A stretch of DNA of 64,000 nt from NCBI GenBank assembly GCA_963820545.1, contig CAWGAJ010000001.1, positions 2,356,001-2,420,000 of the forward strand, given 5' to 3'. Of this stretch, positions 17,800 to 27,094 are shown piece by piece. This DNA comes from CAWGAJ01 sp963820545 (GTDB lineage: Bacteria > Planctomycetota > Planctomycetia > Pirellulales > Thermoguttaceae). Numbering within the stretch: position 1 is the first letter of the stretch; every line of letters starts with the position of its first letter. The translations under genes were made by a program, and so were the position numbers. The notes under the pieces were generated by a model. That model was not told where the DNA came from. It worked only from the letters and a program-made list of their open reading frames with translations, and ran no database searches.

Positions 17800-18357
17800 T
17801 TACTTTGATAAATCCTGCATAATTTGGTTAAATGCTTGCAGGTAATGGATATCTAGTTCGCTGTCAAAATCCTGAAGACTTTTTTCCACGAAAGAGCGAT
17901 CGAATCCGGGATTTTTTTGAATTACTTTCTTAACATCCTCCAGGTCTCGCGGTCTGCCGGCGAAAACTTTTAAGATAATCAAATCTTCGAGAGAGACAAA
18001 TCGAATTTTCACGCCATCGAGGACAATCACATTGCTCCGTTTGATGGCTTGACGTTCAAACTCAGACAGGGAAAACACAAAATCAATCCTGATATTAGAT
18101 TCCGGATCGATTGCGGGAAGCACGAAAGTTTGACGCAGGAAATCCTCGACATCATCCACTAATACTTTAAGCCGTAGTCGTTTTATCAAACGTAAAATCG
18201 GCGCTGCTTGTGCGGGATCCAGTCCCAGTGTGACATCAATATCGCGTGTGATGCGCGGTTCGCCATACAACAAAACCGCCTGCCCTCCAAATATCATGTA
18301 AGGCACGGATTCCTGTTCCAGGCCAAGAGCCAATTTTTTAAGAAGGTCTTCGAACAC
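17800..18357 (-). CDS. Nucleotidyltransferase-fold protein (AbiEii/DUF6036-like)
   Basis: 185 residues with the MNT/AbiEii-type signature: YMIFGGQAVLLYGEPRITRDIDVTL, i.e. GG followed by a D-x-D metal pair. A later acidic strand reads RIDFVF, and the C-terminus has a helical region LEDLIILKVFAGRPRDLEDV. Such proteins are often toxins or accessory enzymes of toxin-antitoxin or abortive-infection modules. The start overlaps the small upstream gene by 20 bases, suggesting a coupled pair. Confidence 0.75.
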   Translation of the reverse strand: MFEDLLKKLALGLEQESVPYMIFGGQAVLLYGEPRITRDIDVTLGLDPAQAAPILRLIKRLRLKVLVDDVEDFLRQTFVLPAIDPESNIRIDFVFSLSEFERQAIKRSNVIVLDGVKIRFVSLEDLIILKVFAGRPRDLEDVKKVIQKNPGFDRSFVEKSLQDFDSELDIHYLQAFNQIMQDLSK

Positions 18358-18547
18358 GATTTAAAATACTCGCTACACGGATATTTTTTTCGATTCCTTC
18401 CAGCGGATTTGAACCCGAGAAATGACCTAATTTACGCGCGAGTTGGTACATGCCGTCGAGAATGCGCAAATTTTCCGCGAGGTCTGGCTTCTGACTTGCA
18501 ATCCACTGTTCTTCAAACCGACGGAATACTTCGGGATTTTTTATCAT
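18338..18547 (-). CDS. Small helical protein paired with the nucleotidyltransferase
   Basis: 69 residues, charged and helical, starting MIKNPEVFRRFEEQW and ending VASILNRVRRPS. No domain is recognised with certainty. It overlaps the Uma2 gene by four bases upstream (ATGA) and the nucleotidyltransferase by 20 bases downstream. This places it as the middle gene of a three-gene operon. Size and position fit an antitoxin or partner subunit, but this is inference from context only. Confidence 0.65.
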   Translation of the reverse strand: MIKNPEVFRRFEEQWIASQKPDLAENLRILDGMYQLARKLGHFSGSNPLEGIEKNIRVASILNRVRRPS

Positions 18548-19215
18548 GTTGATTCACCCAGGCGACCTTCTATTTCGGCGAATAAGTCGCGAAGCGACAA
18601 TTCAAAGCCGGGCAGCACCTCGCCGCCAGTGAGAGATTGGGTGTCGTCAAGCACGGTGCATTGGTCCGGAGCGGTATATACTTTGGCGGTCCGCGTGGCC
18701 GGCTCGATATACCAAACCAGGCGCACGCCGGCCGCAAAATAATCCTGAAGTTTCCGCTGCATTTCGCCTTCGGTATTGCTGGGCGAAAGCACTTCCACCG
18801 CCAGGTCCGGTGCCACGGCCGGGATCGGCACTTGCGGCAATTTACCGCCTGGAAATTTTTCCCAACTAATAAATGAAACGTCTGGAATGCGAACCTGTCT
18901 GGGCAAAATTCTCAACGTGCCAGCCTCGCCCAGCACGATTCCAAGTTTATGCTTCTGTACGAAATCCCGCAGATAACTGCCAAGAGCGATGGCTAAAATC
19001 GATTCAATATATCCCATTGTTTTCTCCACCAATACGCCGTCCATGAGTTCGCAAATCCGGTCCTGATGGTCGAGTAGATTGAGCAAATCTTGCTCGGTGG
19101 CCGTGCCCGGTGTGGGAACAAGGAGCACACGATTTGCAGGAACATTACCCAACTGCTCCAGCATATCGGCTACAGTCCAAACGCTTGGAACGGCGGAATC
19201 GCTAATGGTTGCCAT
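18544..19215 (-). CDS. Uma2-family putative endonuclease
   Basis: 223 residues of the Uma2/DUF820 family, a PD-(D/E)XK nuclease-like fold very abundant in cyanobacteria and planctomycetes. The core is visible as VRIPDVSFISWEKF followed by PDLAVEVLSPSNTEGEM and a later YFAAGVRLVWYIEP, which carries the family's acidic and hydrophobic pattern. Biological role of the family is poorly known. It is the first gene of a three-gene unit with the small protein and nucleotidyltransferase. Confidence 0.85.
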   Translation of the reverse strand: MATISDSAVPSVWTVADMLEQLGNVPANRVLLVPTPGTATEQDLLNLLDHQDRICELMDGVLVEKTMGYIESILAIALGSYLRDFVQKHKLGIVLGEAGTLRILPRQVRIPDVSFISWEKFPGGKLPQVPIPAVAPDLAVEVLSPSNTEGEMQRKLQDYFAAGVRLVWYIEPATRTAKVYTAPDQCTVLDDTQSLTGGEVLPGFELSLRDLFAEIEGRLGEST

Positions 19216-19319
19216 AAGAGGTTTTGGTGAAATAGAATACGAAATAATCTAACTGCTTCTATATTATAGCGTAAAGAAGCCCGGTTATACAACCTCCATC
19301 TACTATCTACCATCTATCT

Positions 19320-20534
19320 TCAATATTCCCGCTTCCTGATGCGGGCTTGAACGCGCCCGGGCAGGCCTTGGATGCGCAAGAAGCCTTCGGCGTCGGTCTG
19401 GTTGTACGAGCCGCCGCCTTCCATGGTGGCAATGCCTTCGTCGTAGAGGCTGTTGGGACTAGAACGGCGGTCGACAAAGATGTTGCCCTTATAAAGGTTC
19501 AGGCTCACCTCGCCGCTGACCGGCTTTTGGGCCTCGCGGATAAAGGCCATCAGCGCGTCCAGCTTGGCATGGTACCAGAAGCCGTAATAGACCATCTCGG
19601 CAACTTCCGGGCCGAGCCGGTCGCGCAAATGCATCAGGTCGCGGTCCATGGTAAGCTGTTCGACCAACCGATGCGCCTCGTAGAGGATGGTCATGGCCGG
19701 GGCCTCGTACACGCCGCGGCTCTTCATGCCTACGAAGCGGTTTTCGACCATGTCGATGCGCCCGATGCCGTTGCGCCCGCCGATCTCGTTGAGCCAGGCC
19801 ACCAACTCGAAGGCATCCAGCAAGTCGCCGTTGATCTTGATGGGCACGCCCGAATCGAAGTCAATAACCACGTTTTCGATATCTTCGGGCGCATCTTGCG
19901 GCGCGACGGTCATGCCGAACTCGACCAATTCCACGCCGTTGACCGTAAGATCTTCCAGCTTACCGGCCTCGTAACTGATGTGCAGACAGTTCTCGTCGGA
20001 ACTGTATGGCTTCTCAGTCGAGGCCTTTACCGGAATGTTTTTCTCCTGGCAATAGGCGATCATCTCTGAGCGGCCGGGAAATTTTTGGCGGAATTTTTCC
20101 AAACGCCACGGCGCGAGCACTTTGATGTTCGGCTGCAACGCCTCGGCAGCCAATTGGAAGCGGCATTGATCGTTGCCCTTGCCCGTGGCCCCATGGGCGA
20201 AAGTGTCGGCCCCGACCTCCCGGGCGACCTGCAAGCAGACCTTGGCTATCAGCGGCCGGGCAATCGAGGTGCCCAGCAGATACATGCCCTCGTATTTGGC
20301 CTGCCACTGCATCACCGGGAAGGCAAAATCGCGGCAAAGTTCCTCCTGGGCGTCGATGATCCGCGCCGAGCGGGCCCCGATATTGCGGGCCTTTTCTAAA
20401 ATCGCCTCGCGGTCCTCGCACGGCTGTCCCAAGTCGACGTACACCGCATGAACGTCGTATCCTTCGTCAATCAGCCAACCTAAGATGACCGAGGTATCCA
20501 ATCCGCCCGAATAAGCCAGAACGCATTTTGCCAT
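19320..20534 (-). CDS. argG: Argininosuccinate synthase
   Basis: ATP-dependent ligase joining citrulline and aspartate in arginine synthesis. The N-type ATP-binding motif AYSGGLDTSVILGWL is at residue 7. The family signatures FAHGATGKGNDQCRFQLA near residue 115 and EKPYSSDENCLHISYEAG near 180 are complete. Length is 404 residues, normal for the type 1 subfamily. It stands alone; no other arg genes are seen. Frame is intact. Confidence 0.96.
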   Translation of the reverse strand: MAKCVLAYSGGLDTSVILGWLIDEGYDVHAVYVDLGQPCEDREAILEKARNIGARSARIIDAQEELCRDFAFPVMQWQAKYEGMYLLGTSIARPLIAKVCLQVAREVGADTFAHGATGKGNDQCRFQLAAEALQPNIKVLAPWRLEKFRQKFPGRSEMIAYCQEKNIPVKASTEKPYSSDENCLHISYEAGKLEDLTVNGVELVEFGMTVAPQDAPEDIENVVIDFDSGVPIKINGDLLDAFELVAWLNEIGGRNGIGRIDMVENRFVGMKSRGVYEAPAMTILYEAHRLVEQLTMDRDLMHLRDRLGPEVAEMVYYGFWYHAKLDALMAFIREAQKPVSGEVSLNLYKGNIFVDRRSSPNSLYDEGIATMEGGGSYNQTDAEGFLRIQGLPGRVQARIRKREY

Positions 20535-20579
20535 GATCGTGATCCATTGCTAAAAGAGTCTATCCCAAAAGTCACATTT

Positions 20580-20675
20580 CCCTCTGGGAAAGTTCACACA
20601 TAAACTCCCCTCTCCCTCTGGGAGAGCTCAAAGCCAGAGTCCCCTCTCCCTCTGGGAGAGGGTTAGGGTGAGGGC
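20580..20675. repeat. Tandem cccctctccctctgggagag repeats
   Basis: The hairpin-forming unit occurs twice in near-identical form at 20604-20626 and 20638-20660, with a partial copy at 20580-20591. The last copy continues ggttagggtgagggc. Related pieces lie at about 23751-23806 and 43043-43080. No gene is seen here. This is a non-coding family also common in other bacterial genomes. Confidence 0.7.
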
Positions 20676-20722
20676 ATATAAATCGTTATTTTGTGTGATC
20701 AATGCGAGATCGGCAAGTGGGA

Positions 20723-20813
20723 CTATTCGTAATGTGTCCACAACCGAATGATTTTTACTACTTTGATGTTGTCCAGGATTTGATCTACAAGCCGATGTTG
20801 AATATTAGACCTC
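20723..20813 (-). pseudogene. C-terminal fragment of a RelE/YoeB-like toxin
   Basis: The minus strand encodes about 29 residues ending in a stop: the segment IQHRLVDQILDNIKVVKII followed by RLWTHYE. This matches the C-terminal strands of RelE/ParE-superfamily toxins, where HRLVY...K(V/I)(L/I)R(M/L)W(T/S)HYE is a familiar ending. There is no N-terminal part: the reading frame meets an inverted-repeat-bounded insertion at 20811. No antitoxin gene is nearby. It is read as a relic. Confidence 0.5.
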
Positions 20814-21003
20814 GTTCCCAGGCTCTGCCCGGGAATGTGCTGTTCACAAGGCTCCGCCTCTTATAAAATACCAATAGGAGCCACACCTGCTACAAAATCT
20901 ATGACAACGGTGGTTACAAGTTGGTAAGAAGGTAATATTTTATGTTTTTCCTTGCGGCAAAGCCGCAAAAACATTGCGTTCCGAGGCCGAGCCAGGGAAC
21001 GAG
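20811..21003. repeat. MITE-like element bounded by 15-bp inverted repeats
   Basis: CTCGTTCCCAGGCTC at 20811-20825 is matched, inverted with one difference, by GAGCCAGGGAACGAG at 20989-21003. The 193-base unit carries inner short repeats (tgcggcaaagccgca near 20953) and no gene. It cuts off the toxin fragment on one side and ends four bases before the DUF1559 start codon on the other. The structure suggests a small non-autonomous insertion. Confidence 0.5.
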
Positions 21004-21007
21004 CAGT

Positions 21008-22087
21008 ATGCCTGCAATCGCCACGAAAAAATCTCGCGGCTTCACGCTCGTCGAACTTCTGGTAGTGATCGCTATTATCGGTATTCTGATCGCGCTGTTG
21101 TTGCCGGCGATCCAGGCCTCGCGTGAAGCGGGACGGAGGCTGAGTTGTTCGAATAACATGAAACAAATCGGCGTGGCGGCCCAGAATCACATCTTCACCA
21201 CCGGTCGGCTACCCACCAACGGTTGGACGGCTTACTGGATTGGCATTCCGGAGCGCGGCACCGGGCGTGGTCAACCCGGCGGTTGGATCTTCAATCTCTT
21301 GCCTTACATGGAACAGAAACAAATATACCTGATGCAATATGGCCGGAGCTATGTCGCCCGTAAATCCGCGGCCAGACAGATGATCCAAACAGCTATAGCC
21401 AACATGAACTGCCCCTCGCGACGACCTTCAAAATTGCTGCCGTTTAACTCTAGAAAGAGTTATTACATAGGCGATAACGGCCTATCGTCCAATGACTTAA
21501 TGCCCGGCGACGGCGTCGGGCGTAGCGACTATGCCTGCAATGCCGGTCCTGATCCCAATCCACCCGGCGCACAAACATTTCCCTCGGGAGGACCGGCTAG
21601 TTACAATCAAGCAATGACGAGTCCTGTATTTCAATCTTGGGCCGATAATTGCACGGGCGTCATGTTTTGCGGCAGTCTCGTCAGGCCGCTAGATATACGC
21701 GACGGCACCAGTCATACACTCATGGTCGGTGAAAAATACCTCAACCCGAGGTTTTATTTTTCAGGTGAGGACCCTGCGGACAATGAGAATATGTATATCG
21801 GCGACAACGAAGATATCAGACGATGGACCGGGACCGAAATCGCGAATAGCAGTGACGATCCAACCGTGCATTTTATACCCCGACGCGATAAAGCCGATTT
21901 GACTGATCCCAATGACCCTAATTATCAACACCTTAGGCGGTTATTCGGCAGCGCGCATCCATCGACGTTAAATTGCGTCATGTGTGATGGTTCCGTGCGT
22001 TCGATCTCATATACTATAAGTGGTATCACATGGAGCCGGCTAGGCAATCGTAGAGATGGAAAAGGAATCGACGCCGACGCGTACTAA
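21008..22087 (+). CDS. DUF1559 protein with type IV prepilin-like N-terminus
   Basis: 359 residues of the DUF1559 (SBP_bac_10) family, hugely expanded in planctomycetes. The N-terminus has a prepilin cleavage/methylation motif (SRGFTLVELLVVIAIIGIL) followed by one hydrophobic helix and the typical ALLLPAIQASREAGRRLSCSNNMKQIG. The C-terminus holds the H-x-G-x-x-x-x-x-x-DGSVRSIS motif (here SAHPSTLNCVMCDGSVRSIS). Presumably exported to the cell envelope as a pseudopilin-like surface protein. The start ATG at 21008 follows GGAACGAG, which belongs to the adjacent inverted repeat. Confidence 0.92.
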   Translation: MPAIATKKSRGFTLVELLVVIAIIGILIALLLPAIQASREAGRRLSCSNNMKQIGVAAQNHIFTTGRLPTNGWTAYWIGIPERGTGRGQPGGWIFNLLPYMEQKQIYLMQYGRSYVARKSAARQMIQTAIANMNCPSRRPSKLLPFNSRKSYYIGDNGLSSNDLMPGDGVGRSDYACNAGPDPNPPGAQTFPSGGPASYNQAMTSPVFQSWADNCTGVMFCGSLVRPLDIRDGTSHTLMVGEKYLNPRFYFSGEDPADNENMYIGDNEDIRRWTGTEIANSSDDPTVHFIPRRDKADLTDPNDPNYQHLRRLFGSAHPSTLNCVMCDGSVRSISYTISGITWSRLGNRRDGKGIDADAY

Positions 22088-22095
22088 ACTATCAG

Positions 22096-23827
22096 TTACT
22101 TCACGAACAAATCGGTTACCGGCACAATGGTTACATTCTCCGGCTTGATGTCCAGCCGAAAGGTGCTGATTTCACGGTCTTCCTCTAAAACGCTCTCGGG
22201 CTTGGGCGTGTGATATTCGTAAGGGCTGGGGGCGTTGGATAGCAAGGCTTGTTTAAGCGCCTGGGCGTCGTTTGTCACTATGACGATTTGCATGTTATCG
22301 TACTGCCAATGGTTTTTTATGGCCGCGTTGACCTCGGACAAAGTGGCTTGCTTGAGCATCTGGCGATACAGTTCCAAGTGGCTGTCCGGAATACTGTAAA
22401 ATTTATCGTCCAACGCGTATGCCAGCCGTTCCATAGTCGAAGGGGCGTAGTGCAGCACGTAATTGTAAAGGAAGTTGCGTGTTAGCTCGAAATCGTTCTG
22501 CATTAATCCATTGTCTACCAGTAATTTGAATTCCCGGAGCGCCGCGCAGGGCGAAATGCGCCGCTACATTAGGCACCGGGCGAATCCAGATTTCGAAAAT
22601 CTGCCGGCGGCGAGGAACATTCACCGGCGGCATCTGCAATGCGCCGCCGTTGGGAAAGTGCTCGATGTACGAGTAATCGCCGTAGTTTAAGCCCCGCACC
22701 TCGCGGATTACCTTATATAAATGGCTGCTGGAACTGCGATGTTCGCCCAACCAGGAATTGGCAAGCGCCAGGGCGTACCAATCCTTTTCGCCGCGCAACA
22801 CGTTGATAGGAAAACCCATGCTGATGGCCGTGGCCGAACATTCCTTCTCCACGATGGTAACGTACAATCCTTTGATTTTCGGGGGTGCGGGCGGCGCTAT
22901 GTTCCGGGGAAAAGGGGACGCAGCTAATTTATGCGCAGCACCCTCCGGGCCATTCTGGTAAATTAGCTGCGTCCCCTTTTCCAACGGGAGCGCGGCCAGA
23001 TCCGCGCGGAGCTTTTCCAACAGTTGCTGGTCGTAGCCGCCGCCGAGGCCGATGATCACGTTATCACTGGTATAATACTCGTGGTAGAATTTATTCACGT
23101 CCTCGACCGTGAGGCTTTGTAGGCTCTGGATCGTTCCCACGGGTAAATGCCCGTAGGGCGTGCCGCGGAAGATGGTGTTGTAAAGCACGGCCTTGCCCAA
23201 CTCTTCGTCGCTGGAATAGCGGAGGATATTTTCGAGATAGTTTAATGCCTCGCTTTTCAGCCGATCGAGATCGTCCTGCCTGAACGCCGGCTCTCGAATA
23301 GCCTCGATCAAAAGCGGATAATATTTGTCGAGATTGTCCTTGTGGATGCGTCCGGAGATGACCGTCATTTCCACGGAAACAGTACTATCGTAGCTTCCCG
23401 CCAGGGGAAAAAGCCGATCGAGGATCTGCTCGTAGGAGTTGCTCTTTGTGGAGGCCTCGGTGATCATCGCGGCGGTCAAGGCGGCCAGTCCTTCCTTGCC
23501 GGGCGGATCATTTTGCGAGCCTGCCTTCAGCCACAACCGGAAGCAGACCGTAGGATCGTCCTCGACGGGCAGCGTTACAACCTGAGCCAGGGGTATCATT
23601 CGATCCACCTGCGCTTTGTCGGCGGCAAAGACTGCATGGAAAATCAGGCAAAGTAAGATTATTGCAAATTGCAAATTGCAAATTGTAAATTGAGAATTGC
23701 AGAAACGAGCGCGCTTATTAGTTTTTAAATGATTAGAGCATGTCTCAATGCCCTCACCCTGGCCCTCTCCCCGACCACTGCGTGGTGCCCAGAGAGGGGA
23801 CTTTTGAGTAATAGTAATTCCAGGCAT
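22096..23827 (-). CDS. M16-family peptidase-like protein, non-catalytic partner (one frameshift)
   Basis: Second of a pair of M16 (insulinase/PqqL-type) proteins. It lacks the HxxEH zinc site: the equivalent region reads KEGLAALTAAMITEAST. This is normal for the inactive partner of two-subunit M16 proteases. A signal-like segment (FAIILLCLIFHAVFAAD) comes about 55 residues after the ATG, preceded by repeat-derived sequence. The frame breaks near 22543 by one extra base. Removal gives HFALRALREFKLLVDNGL and joins the last 135 residues. The gene is coupled to the upstream M16 gene by TAATG. A palindrome lies inside it at 22910-22980. Confidence 0.85.
22910..22980. repeat. 22-bp perfect inverted repeat inside the M16 coding sequence
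   Basis: Arms at 22910-22931 and 22959-22980 are perfect complements (starting aaaaggggacgcagcta), with a 27-base loop. The element is read in frame and encodes about 24 residues between the ALPLEKG and RNIAPPAPP parts of the protein, a linker region of M16 proteins. It looks like a short mobile palindrome inserted into a gene without breaking it. Confidence 0.8.
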
Positions 23828-25155
23828 TATTTTTCTCCTTTGAGTACGGCGATCGTGCAGCGCTGGGGCTGATAGTACTGTTGGGCAGCGCGGCGAAGGT
23901 CATCGGGCGTGATTTTTTCATACTCCGCGTAGAGCCGGTCGACCACGTCAATTCCGCCGGTCATGGCTACGTACCGGGCCAATGCGGCCGCCACTTTTTG
24001 CGGCGTATCAAGACCTGCTAAAAACGCATATTTATTGTGGCGTTTCACGTCCTCTAATTTCTTTTCGTCGACCGGCGTGGTTTGAAATTCCGCGATGGTC
24101 TGCTGGATGTCTTTTTGCACGGCAGCGATGTCGTCGGGATTCTTGACCATGCTGATAATGGTAAAAAGCGGCAGGTCGCGGTTCAGGGGCACGTCGGCAA
24201 TAATAAACTGCACCTTCTGCTGGCGGATGACCAGCTTTTTATAAAGCTCGCTGGTGGGGCCAAAGGCTAAATCCACCAGCAGCCCGGCGGCGACAAAGTC
24301 GCGATCGCCCGGATCGAATGCCGCCCCTTTATAAGCCAAGCAAAGAATGGGCAGCGTTTTGCCGGGATAGTTTATCTCCACGCGGCGCTCGGCGGTCTGC
24401 GGCGGTTCCGGCTCGATCTTGGGCGGAACATAGCCCTTTTTCCAGCCACCGTAATACTTGCGGATCAAGGCGAAGGCGGCTGGCGGATCCACGTCGCCGA
24501 CAACGAGAATCACCGCGTTGTCTGGCCGATAATAGCGGTCGAAAAACGAGAGGCTGTAATCGTAAGCCTTGGGCATGGCCTTGATGTCCTTTTCAAAACC
24601 CATGGTGGTGTGCTTGTAAGTGTGCAGGTCATAGGCCGTATCCAGCAGCTTTTCTTCCAGGAGCATGAACGGATTGGTGATGTCCTTGCGATACTCGCCA
24701 TAAACCGCGCCGGCTTCGGTCTGGAACGCCGGTTTGCCATAACTGAGATTCTGAAAACGATCGCTTTCGATTTCGATCACCTTTTCTAGATTTTCCTTGG
24801 CGAAGGTTAAGTGGAACATGGTGAAATCGTCGGTGGTGGCGGCGTTGGCATCGGCGCCGATGCCCGTGACGATGCGATCGTACTCGGACCCGGGATATTG
24901 CTTCGTGCCGCGAAACATCATGTGTTCGAAGAAGTGGGCGAAACCCGATTTACCAGGTTCGACTTCGTCGCGGCTGCCAGTGCGGACCACGGTAAAATAC
25001 GCCGCCAATCCGGGACTGGACATGGGTATCACAATCGCCTTTAAACCGTTAGGCAATATTTCCTGCTGGTAAGGGTACGGAAATATTGATCCACCCGAGG
25101 CCGCATCGACAAACGTAATCAGCCATATACCGATTAAAGTTATTAAATATCGCAT
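23827..25155 (-). CDS. M16-family zinc metallopeptidase, catalytic subunit
   Basis: 442 residues with an N-terminal signal peptide (MRYLITLIGIWLITFVDAAS). The inverted zinc motif HFFEHMMFRGT is at about residue 75, with the distant Glu ligand expected in the ETEAGAVYGEYRKD region about 75 residues later. These enzymes degrade oligopeptides or processed peptides in the periplasm. It is the first gene of a two-gene unit with the inactive M16 partner, with which it probably forms a clam-shell heterodimer. Confidence 0.92.
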   Translation of the reverse strand: MRYLITLIGIWLITFVDAASGGSIFPYPYQQEILPNGLKAIVIPMSSPGLAAYFTVVRTGSRDEVEPGKSGFAHFFEHMMFRGTKQYPGSEYDRIVTGIGADANAATTDDFTMFHLTFAKENLEKVIEIESDRFQNLSYGKPAFQTEAGAVYGEYRKDITNPFMLLEEKLLDTAYDLHTYKHTTMGFEKDIKAMPKAYDYSLSFFDRYYRPDNAVILVVGDVDPPAAFALIRKYYGGWKKGYVPPKIEPEPPQTAERRVEINYPGKTLPILCLAYKGAAFDPGDRDFVAAGLLVDLAFGPTSELYKKLVIRQQKVQFIIADVPLNRDLPLFTIISMVKNPDDIAAVQKDIQQTIAEFQTTPVDEKKLEDVKRHNKYAFLAGLDTPQKVAAALARYVAMTGGIDVVDRLYAEYEKITPDDLRRAAQQYYQPQRCTIAVLKGEK

Positions 25156-25324
25156 TTTGTTCCTCGGAAAAGGGAATTACCAGAGTTTATTGGCTATAAT
25201 ACGTAAACAAATAACATACCCGATGGTTGCGATATTAGCTATCCGGGGGAATATTGACTTTCTGGGAAAGGGAATAAAATTACATATTGTCGGCGGTGCG
25301 TCCCTCTTTTTAAGGAGAATCGCC

Positions 25325-25525
25325 ATGGTTAAATATGAATTGGTCGAGATCGATGAAGGTTTGACGGTGATCGAGATCCCCCCGGGCATGAGTTGCGAGG
25401 AAGCGGCACGGCAACAGAGCGGCCTGGTCATTGATCCTGGTCCATACACTAGCTACGAAGATGCCTATGAGGCCTTGATGGCCTTGAAACTGGATGAGGA
25501 CGAAGAAGAGGAGGAATTTGACTGA
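25325..25525 (+). CDS. Small acidic protein of unknown function
   Basis: 66 residues from the ATG at 25325, which follows AAGGAGAATCGCC. The sequence is MVKYELVEIDEGLTVIEIPP at the start and a run of Asp/Glu at the end (DEDEEEEEFD). It contains one Cys in MSCEEAARQ. No domain is recognised. A clear ribosome site and coherent acidic composition argue for a real gene. It stands alone between the M16 pair and the MscS gene. Confidence 0.6.
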   Translation: MVKYELVEIDEGLTVIEIPPGMSCEEAARQQSGLVIDPGPYTSYEDAYEALMALKLDEDEEEEEFD

Positions 25526-25580
25526 TTCTGTTGCCTGCGTATTTGCCAGAGGGATCGTCTCTAGCGCGGCCTGACAAAAG

Positions 25581-25615
25581 CGCGACCGACCAACCTTCGG
25601 TTGGTGCCCGTCGCG
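25581..25615 (+). repeat. 35-bp dispersed palindrome, copy B
   Basis: Identical to 6636-6670 read on the opposite strand, again centred on CCAACCTTCGGTTGG. It sits four bases from the mscS stop codon, so it may also serve as a terminator stem for one or both convergent genes. Confidence 0.8.
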
Positions 25616-25618
25616 GCT

Positions 25619-26890
25619 TTACAAACTTGACAGAATAATACCTGCGCGGTTGAATTCTTCGAGGATCCGCAAATTTAGTTTTTCGGCGTGGGCGGCGTAT
25701 TGGTCGTTATTCGGTGGCGCATACCAATAAACGACGTCCAGGTTCAGACTTTTCATCGTGTAATCGCTGAAAGAAATCCGCGGCGGACAGGCTTGGCCGT
25801 TGATGATCGGATGAATCGGCTTGCGGATTTGTTCTTCGTTGAGAATATCACTTACGATCTTTAGCGCCAGTTTTACTTTATCGGCGGGCGTATCCAGTTT
25901 AAGAGCCAGGGTGAAATTGCGGCAAATGGCCGGTCGCCGGGAGATGTTTTCAATGGGGCTGTTGACGATATTGGCGTTGGGAATACTGATCAAGTGGCCG
26001 TCGGCGGTACGGACCCGGGTGGTGCGCAGGCCAATGTCTTCGATCACGCCGTTGCAGCCCGAGCAAACGATCCGCTCGCCGATCTTAAAGGATTGATCCA
26101 TGATAATCGTGATCGAACCAAAGAGATTCTTCAACGAATCCTGGGCGGCCAAAGAGACGGCCAAACCGGCGATCCCCAAGCCCGCCAGCCACGCGCCGAT
26201 AGGCTTCTCGAATACCGATTGGACGATGAACATCGAGGCAATAACCACCAAAAACACACGCAGAGTGCGGCGGACCAAGGGAGCAAGATGCATTGCCAGC
26301 GAGGAGTCGGTTTTCCTGCCGACACGGTGAAATAGTGCGTCGACAAGCGAGATCAAATTGTATGTGTACCAGAAAACCGAAATGTAAAATAACAGCAGCA
26401 ATATTTTGAAAACAAAACTCTTCAAATCAGGGCTCATCCAGATACCCAGGAGCCCAAAGTAGAGCCCCAAAGTGATCAAGAACAGGTTGGCTGGTCCGGC
26501 CAGATCGAGAAGAAATCTGGTGGGCACCGCCCAATCGCGTGAAGCGGTTCGTAGTAATAAAAACGCGCAAGTTTTTCCGGCCGCCATGCCCGCAAAAATC
26601 CAGAACATGAGCATTATCCAGGCGAACAAAGTGTTGTGGGTCCAGAGACTAATGATGTCCGGATTGTTAAAAAAAGAAATAACTTGATCGGTAAAACTTA
26701 TGAGCGCATCGGGAGTCTGGGCCGAGGATGGAAGGGAAGCAGAAGCCGTGGTCTGCGGAGCGGCCGTGCCCGATGCCTTTGACATTTCAGCAGAAACGGC
26801 CGTTTGAGGATCCGCTGCATCGCAAGGCGCGAACAGCCCCCACAAAAGAAGTAGTAGCACGGCCGTTATGATCCGATAGGCTCGTTTCAT
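25619..26890 (-). CDS. MscS-family mechanosensitive ion channel
   Basis: 423 residues from MKRAYRIITA. A signal peptide is followed by a Ser/Ala/Thr-rich linker and then about four membrane helices. The pore helix and beta domain are clear: GLGIAGLAVSLAAQDSLKNL followed by GSITIIMDQSFKIGERI and VEDIGLRTTRVRT-like sequence (here VIEDIGLRTTRVRTADG) and IPNANIVNSPIENISRR. It releases solutes during osmotic downshock. An additional pair of cysteines in IVCSGCNGV is unusual in this loop. Confidence 0.92.
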   Translation of the reverse strand: MKRAYRIITAVLLLLLWGLFAPCDAADPQTAVSAEMSKASGTAAPQTTASASLPSSAQTPDALISFTDQVISFFNNPDIISLWTHNTLFAWIMLMFWIFAGMAAGKTCAFLLLRTASRDWAVPTRFLLDLAGPANLFLITLGLYFGLLGIWMSPDLKSFVFKILLLLFYISVFWYTYNLISLVDALFHRVGRKTDSSLAMHLAPLVRRTLRVFLVVIASMFIVQSVFEKPIGAWLAGLGIAGLAVSLAAQDSLKNLFGSITIIMDQSFKIGERIVCSGCNGVIEDIGLRTTRVRTADGHLISIPNANIVNSPIENISRRPAICRNFTLALKLDTPADKVKLALKIVSDILNEEQIRKPIHPIINGQACPPRISFSDYTMKSLNLDVVYWYAPPNNDQYAAHAEKLNLRILEEFNRAGIILSSL

Positions 26891-27094
26891 AAGCAACAAT
26901 GATAACGAACCCCTCCATTACATGCAACTTGGGAAAAAAGGCTGGCAGGCTGGCGATATAACGTATTTTTAACGTTTTCCAGGAATGGAACCTACTTGCA
27001 AGGAAAACTGTCCTTTGACATACTTTATAAGTTTGGGTGTTCTAAACCTATATAAATAGTACATCTTGTGAATACCTTGGAGGAGAGTATTACC

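Noticed and set aside
20604..20660. CRISPR-like repeats
   Set aside because: Only two to three units of a widespread ctctccctctgggagag hairpin with 11-base spacers; no cas genes.
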